Part shown: positions 7,449 through 11,977 of the stretch, one piece after another
Numbering within the stretch: the stretch's first letter is position 1
How the letters are laid out: each line of letters starts with the position of its first letter
NCBI GenBank assembly: GCA_031287285.1
Contig: JAITTC010000229.1
Coordinates: 1-11,977, forward strand
Length of the DNA stretch: 11,977 nucleotides
Origin: Christensenellaceae bacterium
GTDB lineage: Bacteria > Bacillota > Clostridia > Christensenellales > UBA1750
Direction: 5' to 3'
Made by a program: the position numbers and the translations under genes
The notes under the pieces: generated by a model
Told to the model about the DNA's origin: nothing
Database searches by the model: none
The model's input: only the letters and a program-made list of their open reading frames with translations

Positions 7449-8422
7449 AGGCCGTGTTCCTTGTAAAGCCCCGCGATGACCTCCTCAAGCGGTGGGCCTT
7501 CGCTCGTCATGTCGAGGATGTTGATCTCTCGGCTCAGCTGCGCCACCACCGCAGAAACGCTGACTTTTGAAGGCTCAAGCTCATAAACGGCCCCTTCGCC
7601 CGACCAGGAAATCAGCTTCGCCCCCTCGATTTCAACTGGCCTCTCCTTGGGCGCAAAGGCAAGGGTAAGCCTGCGGTAACGGTCGAAAGAGCGGTGAATG
7701 GCCTGCATCGAGCCATCGTGCAGGATTTGCCCCTTGCCGATTAAAATGACCCTGTCGGTCAGGGCCTCGATGTCGCTTTGGTCGTGGGTGGTGAGCAGCA
7801 CCGTGAGCTTCTTTTCGCGGTTGATCGCCTTGATGAACTGCCGCACCGCCAGCTTGCTCACGGCATCCAGGCCGATGGTCGGCTCGTCGAGGAAGAGAAT
7901 TCGCGGGCCGTGCAAGAGGGACGCTGCGATTTCGGCGCGCATGCGCTGCCCGAGGCTCAGCTGCCTTAAGGGGGTTTTTATAAAGTCCTGAAGCGCCATG
8001 GTTTCAACCAGCATCTCAAGATTTTGGTCATATGCGGGCTTTGGAACCTTATAAATCTCGCGCAGCAGCTCGAAGGAATCGATGATGGGCACATCCCACC
8101 AAAGCTGGGTGCGCTGGCCGAACACCACGCCGATGTCGCGCACATACTCGCGGCGGGACTTCCACGGGGTGTAGCCCATGATCTCGCACTCGCCGCTGTC
8201 CGGCGTCAGGATGCCGCTCATCACCTTGATGGTGGTGGACTTGCCCGCGCCGTTTGGGCCGATATAGCCCACGATTTCGCCCTCTTCGATGTGGAAAGAA
8301 ACATCGCTGAGCGCCTTCAGCTCGGTGTATTCCCGAGAAAAAAGCGCCTTTAAGGCCGCCGAAGCGCCTTTTTCGCGCTTGAGCAGCTTAAAGCTCTTGT
8401 TGATGCCCCTTAGCGTAATCAT
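7445..8422 (-). CDS. ABC exporter ATP-binding protein (COG4586-like)
   Basis: This 325-residue nucleotide-binding subunit would power the two permeases downstream. It shows Walker A GPNGAGKS (55-62), Q-loop FGQ (101-103) within the VVFGQRTQLWWDVP segment typical of COG4586, signature LSLGQ (155-159), Walker B ILFLDE (175-180) and H-loop His213 in TTHDQ. The ~40 residues before Walker A contain a basic insertion (LLKREKGASAALKALFSREY) also typical of this group. Residues ~235-325 form a C-terminal extension seen in exporter-type ATPases. The start is supported by GGAGG 7 bases upstream of the ATG. It is the first gene of the operon, behind a strong promoter and a leader of about 145 bases. Confidence 0.93.
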   Translation of the reverse strand: MITLRGINKSFKLLKREKGASAALKALFSREYTELKALSDVSFHIEEGEIVGYIGPNGAGKSTTIKVMSGILTPDSGECEIMGYTPWKSRREYVRDIGVVFGQRTQLWWDVPIIDSFELLREIYKVPKPAYDQNLEMLVETMALQDFIKTPLRQLSLGQRMRAEIAASLLHGPRILFLDEPTIGLDAVSKLAVRQFIKAINREKKLTVLLTTHDQSDIEALTDRVILIGKGQILHDGSMQAIHRSFDRYRRLTLAFAPKERPVEIEGAKLISWSGEGAVYELEPSKVSVSAVVAQLSREINILDMTSEGPPLEEVIAGLYKEHGL

Positions 8423-8454
8423 CTCGCATCCTCCTCACAGGCCATCCCTCAAAA

Positions 8455-8480
8455 TGCCGGCCGGGCACGCCTCGCCGGCA
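8455..8480 (-). promoter_or_regulatory. Terminator-like hairpin in the ABC operon leader
   Basis: On the minus strand TGCCGGC (8480-8474) pairs with GCCGGCA (8461-8455) around a 12-base loop, and TTTT follows immediately. It lies between the predicted transcription start (~8567) and the ATPase ribosome binding site (~8432). The short T run makes it a weak terminator at best. It could be an attenuator or a stabilising stem; no known riboswitch or peptide leader was recognised. Confidence 0.35.
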
Positions 8481-8573
8481 CCCTCCACGGAACTTGCCCC
8501 TAACCCGAAGGCGCGGCGCAGTCGATTCCCCCTTGCGATTGCCGCGTCGCTCCTCCTCGCACGGGAAAAATTC

Positions 8574-8602
8574 ATGATAGCATTTCGCCTTGCCCCCGTC
8601 AA
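8574..8602 (-). promoter_or_regulatory. Strong sigma-A-type promoter of the ABC exporter operon
   Basis: Minus-strand TTGACG (8602-8597) and TATCAT (8579-8574) are spaced by 17 bases, with TGC in front of the -10. Transcription would begin near 8567, leaving a leader of about 145 bases before the ATPase ATG. The promoter sits just inside the left border of the repeat cluster, so the operon need not depend on transcription through it. Confidence 0.7.
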
Positions 8603-8638
8603 CGGAGCTCTTGCGCTCGCGCGGGGATGGGCTCTCGC

Positions 8639-8739
8639 CATTGCGAGCGTCAGCGAAGCAATCCAGCGTCCTCCTTTTTGAAGAAGCGCTTAGGCGTTGT
8701 TGCTGGATTGCTTCGTCGCTTACGCTCCTCGCAATGACG
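8639..8739. repeat. Long palindromic repeat copy 1 (type A)
   Basis: The left arm CATTGCGAGCGTCAGCGAAG pairs imperfectly with the right arm that ends GCTCCTCGCAATGACG; AATCCAGC and GCTGGATT continue the stem. The centre is type A (AAGCGCTTAGGCGTTG). Confidence 0.88.
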
Positions 8740-8787
8740 AGGAGGGCCGTTAAAGCACCAGCCCAGCCGCTAACCGGCCCTACCAAC

Positions 8788-8817
8788 CTGCCGCATCGCT
8801 CCGCTCCTCGCAATGAC
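8788..8817. repeat. Short palindromic repeat, left arm eroded
   Basis: CTGCCGCATCGCTCCGCTCC followed by TCGCAATGAC matches the right part of the 40-bp short palindromes at 9135 and 9345, but the left GTCATTGC arm is gone. Like the copy at 9135, it is followed by GTAACGCAGCCCG and a type B element. Confidence 0.7.
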
Positions 8818-8840
8818 GTAACGCAGCCCGTTCTTTCTCG

Positions 8841-8942
8841 TCGTTGCAAGCGGCAGCGAAGCAATCCAGCGTCCTCCTTTTTGAAGAAGCCTTTGCACAT
8901 GCTTGCTGGATTGCTTCATCGCTTATGCTCCTCGCAATGACG
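8841..8942. repeat. Long palindromic repeat copy 2 (type B)
   Basis: The same arms as copy 1 (TCGTTGCAAGCGGCAGCGAA on the left, TCCTCGCAATGACG on the right), with the type B centre AAGCCTTTGCACATGCTTGC. Confidence 0.88.
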
Positions 8943-8986
8943 GCGAAGCAGTCCGGATCATCCCGCTCGCGCAGGGAGGGCCCCTC

Positions 8987-9088
8987 GTCATTGCGAGTGG
9001 TAACGAAGCAATCCAGCGTCCTCCTTTTTGAAGAAGCGCTTAGGCGTTGCTGCTGGATTGCTTCGTCGCTTATGCTCCGCGCAATGAC
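8987..9088. repeat. Long palindromic repeat copy 3 (type A)
   Basis: GTCATTGCGAGTGGTAACGA on the left and TGCTCCGCGCAATGAC on the right; the centre is type A and nearly identical to copy 1. Confidence 0.88.
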
Positions 9089-9134
9089 AGCGAAGCAGTC
9101 CAGATCATCCCCGTTCGCTCGAGGAGGGCCCCTC

Positions 9135-9174
9135 GTCATTGCACTTGCCGCATCGCTCCGCTTCTCGCAATGAC
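9135..9174. repeat. Short palindromic repeat (40 bp)
   Basis: GTCATTGC and GCAATGAC form the ends of a compact palindrome with CATCGCTCCGCTT in the middle. It looks like the long element with its central half removed, and sits just before type B copy 4. Confidence 0.8.
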
Positions 9175-9196
9175 GTAACGCAGCCCGCTCTTCCTC

Positions 9197-9298
9197 GTCG
9201 TTGCGAGCGTCGGCGAAGCAATCCCGCGTTTTCCTTTTTGAAGAAGCCTTTGCACATGCTTGCTGGATTGCTTCGTCGCTTACGCTCCTCGCAATGAC
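9197..9298. repeat. Long palindromic repeat copy 4 (type B)
   Basis: GTCGTTGCGAGCGTCGGCGA on the left and ACGCTCCTCGCAATGAC on the right, with the type B centre CCTTTGCACATGCTTGC as in copy 2. Confidence 0.88.
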
Positions 9299-9344
9299 GG
9301 CGAAGCAGTCCAGATCATCCTCGTTCGCTCGAGGGGGATCCCTC

Positions 9345-9383
9345 GTCATTGCGCTTGCCGCGTCGCTCCGCTCTCGCAATGAC
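9345..9383. repeat. Short palindromic repeat (39 bp)
   Basis: GTCATTGCGCTTGCCGCGTC leads to CTCTCGCAATGAC; close relative of the short element at 9135-9174. It sits just before type A copy 5. Confidence 0.8.
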
Positions 9384-9407
9384 GATCCCGCCCGGCTTAT
9401 CTCTCTC

Positions 9408-9509
9408 GTCCTTGCGAGTGGTAACGAAGCAATCTAGCGTCTCCCTTTTTGAAGAAGCGCTTAGACGTTGCTGCTGGATTGCGTCGTCGCTTACGCTCCT
9501 CGCAATGAC
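9408..9509. repeat. Long palindromic repeat copy 5 (type A)
   Basis: GTCCTTGCGAGTGGTAACGA on the left and ACGCTCCTCGCAATGAC on the right. The type A centre shows a few changes (GCTTAGACGTTG), making it the most diverged long copy. Confidence 0.86.
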
Positions 9510-9522
9510 GGCGAAGCAATCC

Positions 9523-9675
9523 AGATCATCCCCGCTTGCGCGGGGAAGGCCGGGCGAACGCCGTTATTCCCGTTGAAAGCGCTGGGCTCACCCCCGCTCG
9601 CGCGGGGGAAAACACCTCTTGCCGGTAGCAGGGGTTAAGGACGCGGAGATCACCCTCGCGCCTCGTGGATAGCGG
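9523..9675 (-). CRISPR. Possible relic of a type I-E CRISPR array (two repeats plus a degenerate third)
   Basis: Two 29-base units, 9523-9551 and 9585-9613, share TCA(C/T)CCCCGCT(C/T)GCGCGGGG. On the minus strand they read TTCCCC(C)GCGC(A/G)AGCGGGG, the palindromic core of type I-E repeats such as that of E. coli. They are offset by exactly 62 bases, leaving a 33-base spacer. A third unit at 9647-9675 starts AGATCACCCTCGC with the same 62-base offset and then decays; its spacer is also 33 bases. No cas gene is in the window. Against this reading, a related AGATCATCC-hairpin motif also links the palindromic repeats at 8955, 9103 and 9313 without this period, so the units may simply belong to that repeat family. 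Confidence 0.35.
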
Positions 9676-9739
9676 CGAAAGAACCCTCAGCGCACGGGCT
9701 TGACCCGCACCTCGGGGCGCGGGGGCAGCGGCAAGGCCC
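9676..9739. other. Spacer downstream of the nitroreductase gene
   Basis: No open frame or repeat of note. It is GC-rich (CCGCACCTCGGGGCGCGGGG near 9705-9724), but no stem followed by a T run was found, so the nitroreductase transcript has no clear intrinsic terminator before the repeat cluster. Confidence 0.4.
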
Positions 9740-10264
9740 TCATTTCAGCCAATGGTCCTCGCCCACGAAGATCTCCCCGATCTTCTTGCGGCGCTTTTCG
9801 CGCTCTTCCTCGCTCAGCGGGCTATCCGCCGCGTAGCCGATGGCGAGCAGGCTGATGGGGTCGAGGTTTTGGGGAATATGGAACTCCTCGCGGATGATCG
9901 CCGGATCAAACCAGCCGATCCACAGGGTTCCAAGCCCCAAATCGGTGGCCTGCAGCAGCATGTGGTCGACGGCAATGGAATTATCGACCTGATAGTAGCT
10001 CATGCCGTCCTTGCGCGGGCCTGCCGCCTCCTTGTCGCCGCAGCAGATGAGGATCAGCGGCGCGCCGAAGGCATTCGCCGTCTTTTTGATCTTGTTCAGG
10101 CCCTCTTCGCTCTGCACCACAACGAATTGAAAGGGGCGCTTGTTGGCCGAGGTGGGCGCGAGGCGGCCGGCTTCGAGGATGAGGGCGAGCTTTTCCGGCT
10201 CGACGGGCTGGGAAGTGTAGGCGCGGACGGAATAGCGCCTGGCGATGAGATCGCGAAAGGCCAT
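9740..10264 (-). CDS. Nitroreductase family flavoprotein
   Basis: A predicted cytosolic FMN-dependent NAD(P)H oxidoreductase of 174 residues, typical of the small nitroreductase-like proteins of Clostridia. The family reduces nitroaromatics, quinones or similar acceptors, usually as a homodimer sharing FMN. Motifs are RRYSVRAYT (9-17) and APTSANKRPFQF (36-47), which bind FMN, then DLGLGTLWIGWF (108-119) and LLAIGYA (139-145). The C-terminus is basic and charged (EEEREKRRKK) and ends GEDHWLK. The ATG at 10264-10262 follows AGGAGGGG. The promoter directly upstream lies inside the duplicated 98-bp sequence. The true substrate cannot be told from sequence. Confidence 0.92.
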   Translation of the reverse strand: MAFRDLIARRYSVRAYTSQPVEPEKLALILEAGRLAPTSANKRPFQFVVVQSEEGLNKIKKTANAFGAPLILICCGDKEAAGPRKDGMSYYQVDNSIAVDHMLLQATDLGLGTLWIGWFDPAIIREEFHIPQNLDPISLLAIGYAADSPLSEEEREKRRKKIGEIFVGEDHWLK

Positions 10265-10299
10265 GGAAACCCCTCCTTGTTTGGGCTGTATTGAGCTAT

Positions 10300-10329
10300 A
10301 TTATCCCATAGGAGCAAAGAATCGGTCAA
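10300..10329 (-). promoter_or_regulatory. Promoter of the nitroreductase gene (copy 1 of a duplicated promoter)
   Basis: Minus-strand TTGACC (10329-10324) and GATAAT (10305-10300) are 18 bases apart. The -35 contains the TGA that ends the gene remnant at 10326-10403. The -35 and spacer recur before the acetyltransferase gene at 10876-10905. Confidence 0.65.
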
Positions 10330-10403
10330 GAGCGCTCCGCTGCCTTGCGAGAAAGGCAGCTTCGCATGAAAAGCCAAAGTTGCGGGCCCGGAAGCATGCA
10401 CAG
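10306..10403. repeat. Direct repeat R1 (98 bp)
   Basis: Aligns without gaps to 10882-10979 (R2), offset 576 bases, with about 80 of 98 positions identical by eye. It spans a spacer/-35 promoter region and the last ~26 codons of a reading frame. R1 includes a perfect 8-bp hairpin GCTGCCTT/AAGGCAGC (10339-10360) that could end the upstream transcript, though no T run follows. Confidence 0.85.
10326..10403 (-). pseudogene. Remnant of the 3' end of a membrane-protein gene paralogous to 10902-11822
   Basis: Read on the minus strand up to the TGA at 10328-10326, the frame gives MLPGPQLWLFMRSCLSRKAAERS (from 10397). The intact gene at 10902-11822 ends TLSCTQIGLLIQSGLSRKAAERP at the same distance from its stop. 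The match stops upstream near the end of the acetyltransferase gene, so only about 26 codons remain. Most likely it is a broken copy left by a duplication or insertion. Confidence 0.55.
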
Positions 10404-10425
10404 ACCGGTGGCTGTGAGGGGAAAA

Positions 10426-10851
10426 TCAAAATGACTTCCGTGTGCACAGATAGCGAATAACGCCGGGGTATTTTTCACCTAATGATAGAATGTCAAATCC
10501 ACAGCTGCGGTAAAAGCCAACGGCATCCGCGTCCGTCTCGGCCTTCAGTTCACCGCATTTGAGCTCATTGACTGCATAAGAAATGAGCTTTGAGCCAATT
10601 CCCTGGCCTCTAAACGCCGGGTTTACGGCCATACTCACGATTTCAAATGTAGTCCCGGCATGATGCTTAATCACAATTATGCCGATCACCGAACCATTCA
10701 CGCAGCATGAAAACGCGTAGATGTTCGGATCGGATTCATATTGATCGGCAAGCGAATTTAACCTTTCCTCTGTGGGCATGTAGTGGCTATGGGATAGCAG
10801 ATCTAAAACGCGCCGATCATGCAGGGTCCCTTTGGCATCAACGATGTTCAT
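10426..10851 (-). CDS. GNAT family N-acetyltransferase
   Basis: A 141-residue acetyl-CoA-dependent acyltransferase of unknown substrate, expected to be cytosolic. Motif A, IVSMAVNPAFRGQGIGSKLI (71-90), contains the RGQGIG pyrophosphate-binding loop; motif B is seen in ETDADAVGFYRSCGF (105-119) with the usual Tyr. The core strand VNGSVIGIIVIKHH (51-64) precedes motif A. The ATG at 10851-10849 follows AAGGAGGG. Base composition is visibly lower in G+C (nearer 45-50%) than neighbours, and the gene sits between two copies of a 98-bp repeat, both signs of recent acquisition. The substrate could be a small amine, an antibiotic or a protein N-terminus; sequence alone does not decide. Confidence 0.9.
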   Translation of the reverse strand: MNIVDAKGTLHDRRVLDLLSHSHYMPTEERLNSLADQYESDPNIYAFSCCVNGSVIGIIVIKHHAGTTFEIVSMAVNPAFRGQGIGSKLISYAVNELKCGELKAETDADAVGFYRSCGFDILSLGEKYPGVIRYLCTRKSF

Positions 10852-10875
10852 TCTATGCCCTCCTTACCTTTTTTC

Positions 10876-10905
10876 ATTGTTCCATAGGCGCAAAAAATCG
10901 GTCAA
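10876..10905 (-). promoter_or_regulatory. Promoter of the acetyltransferase gene (copy 2 of a duplicated promoter)
   Basis: Minus-strand TTGACC (10905-10900), an 18-base spacer, and AACAAT (10881-10876). The -35 overlaps the TGA stop (10904-10902) of the membrane-protein gene. The -10 is weaker than in the copy before the nitroreductase gene (GATAAT). Confidence 0.5.
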
Positions 10906-10979
10906 GGGCGCTCCGCTGCCTTGCGCGAAAGGCCGCTTTGTATGAGCAGCCCAATTTGTGTGCACGAAAGCGTGAACAG
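10882..10979. repeat. Direct repeat R2 (98 bp)
   Basis: Partner of R1 at 10306-10403. Here it covers the intact C-terminal codons of the membrane-protein gene plus the -35 and spacer of the acetyltransferase promoter. The stem seen in R1 is kept with one mismatch (GCTGCCTT/AAGGCCGC). Confidence 0.85.
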
Positions 10980-11822
10980 GCTGGGGATCAGAGGAAGACG
11001 ATCCGTGATATGCTTCCAAAACGGTTGGTTGAGCGCCCATAGCGCTCGAAGGGCCTGCGGGAGAGAGGATATTTTGAAATTAAGCAAACGCAAACCACAA
11101 TATAGGAGCAGAGAACCACAGTTTTCAAGCACGAAGAGCAGCCCCAGCGCGCCGATTATCAAGCTTATCGCCTTGCTCGTTTGCGTACCGCGCAGCTCTG
11201 GCGCAAGGCAAGGGAAAAGCAGCAGATTTGAGACGATGAGGAAGAGGGTCGGTCTGAGCGCAACCCACGAAACAGCATATGAGGGCGGCCACAGGCGCGC
11301 GATCAAGGGGGATATGGCTTCAGAAAAGAGGAGGACGGTCGCAAAAGCAGCAAAGGGAAGATAAAAGCGCGCCGTTTTTCTTTCGCCGGCGGGCCTGAGC
11401 AAAAAGGCAGTGCAGAAGAAGCCCGCGGTCGGCACCGGGTCATAAGCGATGTGCATAATGAGCCTCTCCCGATCACCAATTAGGCAGGCATCATCGGAAG
11501 CTAGAGCAATCGCCTCCCTGCACGCCCACAAACGCAAGAGCAGCAGCAGCGCAAAAAATAGGATCCAAAGCCAATTGAAGCGCAGCCTTTCCCCATACTT
11601 TTTCCCAAACAGGCAAAAGAGGGGCACGAAGAGCCCCACTGCCGCTCCCGCAAGGAATTCAAAATCGAAGGTGATCAAAAAAGGGTACATCACAGCCCTA
11701 AATTCCTTCGGCTGCGCACGAATCCATTCCACGAAGGGCGTGTAAGCGAGGTTTAACGCCCAAAGCAGTGCGCAGCTGGCGCTAAATGCCAGGGTTTGCG
11801 CGAGCCAAGCCCGTTTTCTCAT
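10902..11822 (-). CDS. Multi-pass membrane protein of unknown function
   Basis: This 306-residue protein is not one I recognise. About eight hydrophobic segments are visible: residues ~8-28, 53-73, 84-101, 129-143, 152-172, 186-206, 216-242 and 278-296, with basic loops between (GKKYGERLR, ERKTAR). That suggests an integral membrane protein with no soluble domain. The N-terminus MRKRAWLAQTLAFSASCALL looks like a first membrane helix rather than a cleaved signal. The ATG at 11822-11820 follows GGGGAGGGG. No catalytic or transport motif was found. The stop codon overlaps the -35 box of the next gene. Only ~18 bases separate the start from the terminator stem, so its own promoter is unclear. Confidence 0.8.
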   Translation of the reverse strand: MRKRAWLAQTLAFSASCALLWALNLAYTPFVEWIRAQPKEFRAVMYPFLITFDFEFLAGAAVGLFVPLFCLFGKKYGERLRFNWLWILFFALLLLLRLWACREAIALASDDACLIGDRERLIMHIAYDPVPTAGFFCTAFLLRPAGERKTARFYLPFAAFATVLLFSEAISPLIARLWPPSYAVSWVALRPTLFLIVSNLLLFPCLAPELRGTQTSKAISLIIGALGLLFVLENCGSLLLYCGLRLLNFKISSLPQALRALWALNQPFWKHITDRLPLIPSLFTLSCTQIGLLIQSGLSRKAAERP

Positions 11823-11840
11823 CGAATCCCCTCCCCGGCG

Positions 11841-11895
11841 GGCGAATGAAAAAGGCGAAGGCCCAATGGTGGGCGCATCGCCTTTTTGATTCGCC
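11841..11895 (-). terminator. Intrinsic terminator after the sugar ABC permease gene
   Basis: Nested arms GGCGAAT (11841-11847) with ATTCGCC (11889-11895), AAAAAGGCGA (11849-11858) with TCGCCTTTTT (11878-11887), and GCCCA with TGGGC around an ATGG loop. On the minus strand the inner stem ends in a TTTTT run, 28 bases beyond the stop codon of the upstream gene. Confidence 0.85.
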
Positions 11896-11922
11896 GTTTG
11901 GCGGGATGAATCCTGCTTGGGT

Positions 11923-11977
11923 TTAGCCTTTCACGGCGCCAAGGGTCATGCCCTTGACGAAGTACTTCTGCAGGAAG
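11923..11977 (-). CDS. C-terminus of a carbohydrate ABC transporter permease (MalG/UgpE-like, partial)
   Basis: Only the last 17 codons and the TAA stop (11925-11923) are in the window, giving FLQKYFVKGMTLGAVKG. This ending is very characteristic of the second permease of CUT1-family sugar importers (the binding-protein-dependent MalG/UgpE/LacG group), where YFVKGMTLGAVKG closes the last membrane helix. The rest of the gene, and probably its partner permease and binding protein, lies beyond the right edge. A terminator follows directly, so it ends its operon. The sugar carried cannot be told. Confidence 0.85.
   Translation of the reverse strand, partial: FLQKYFVKGMTLGAVKG

Larger units (their letters stand above)
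8639..9550. repeat. Cluster of interspersed palindromic repeats, no gene
   Basis: About 0.9 kb made of five long palindromic elements, three short ones and recurring linker hairpins. The long elements begin (G)TCATTGCGAG and end CTCGCAATGAC, with GAAGCAATCC/GGATTGCTTC inside the arms, and so are MITE- or REP-like. They occur as two types by their central part: type A with GCGCTTAGGCGTTG (copies 1, 3, 5) and type B with CCTTTGCACATGCTTG (copies 2, 4). The order is A-B-A-B-A, suggesting that a composite A+B block of roughly 305 bp was duplicated. No transposase is in the window. Long open frames on both strands here (VIARSVSDEAIQ and similar) are translations of the repeat and should not be annotated as proteins. 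Confidence 0.92.

Noticed and set aside
8388..8900. Minus-strand frame of 170 codons spanning the ABC leader and repeats
   Set aside because: It crosses the ABC operon promoter and leader, overlaps the true ATPase start, and consists partly of repeat translation.
8844..9173. Plus-strand frames across the repeats (also 9201-9437 and 9349-9576)
   Set aside because: Same repeat artefact, with no start signals.
8780..9379. Minus-strand open frame of 199 codons with repeated VIARSVSDEAIQ and SASSKRRTLDCF segments
   Set aside because: It is a translation of the palindromic repeats. Similar spurious proteins arise wherever this repeat occurs; there is no ribosome binding site, and both strands are open for the same reason.
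10339..10360. GCTGCCTT/AAGGCAGC hairpin as an integron attC site
   Set aside because: It lacks the conserved RYYYAAC/GTTRRRY core sites and no integrase is present. It is explained by the duplicated gene end.
10096..10401. Minus-strand frame of 101 codons upstream of and into the nitroreductase
   Set aside because: Different frame from the nitroreductase gene, crosses its promoter, and the translated part has no family resemblance.

Overview
The window (about 60% G+C by eye) reads as a stretch of a high-G+C Firmicutes chromosome, most likely a Clostridia-type anaerobe. The clues are HslV-HslU next to polA-coaE-(transglycosylase-like gene), a PolA without 3'-5' proofreading residues, strong AGGAGG-type ribosome binding sites, and a COG4586-type ABC exporter. 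This placement is inference from family knowledge. Every recognisable gene lies on the minus strand, so transcription runs from high to low coordinates.

Layout from the right end (upstream in transcription): the last 17 codons of a sugar-type ABC permease, then a strong terminator, a multi-pass membrane protein of unknown function (10902-11822), a GNAT acetyltransferase (10426-10851) and a nitroreductase (9740-10264). The acetyltransferase and the nitroreductase are each preceded by a copy of the same 98-bp sequence. It encodes the 3' end of the membrane-protein gene and a promoter whose -35 box overlaps the stop codon, so the acetyltransferase looks like an inserted or duplicated cassette.

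From 8639 to about 9550 lies a gene-free cluster of palindromic repeats: five ~102-bp elements of two alternating types, three short relatives, and a recurring small hairpin motif. At its right edge two copies of a type I-E CRISPR-like repeat, and a degenerate third, recur with a 62-bp period. Open frames across this cluster are artefacts of the repeats.

Left of the cluster is a tightly coupled three-gene ABC exporter operon (ATPase 7445-8422, permeases 6645-7448 and 5865-6641) with a strong promoter and a hairpin-bearing leader. Next is hslV-hslU, encoding the ATP-dependent HslUV protease and closed by a large terminator at 3712-3756. The 3430-3711 gap carries a plus-strand promoter with no recognised gene behind it. 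Finally polA (own promoter at 3401-3429), coaE, and the start of a membrane-anchored protein overlapping the coaE end form a DNA-repair/CoA/cell-wall operon cut by the left edge.
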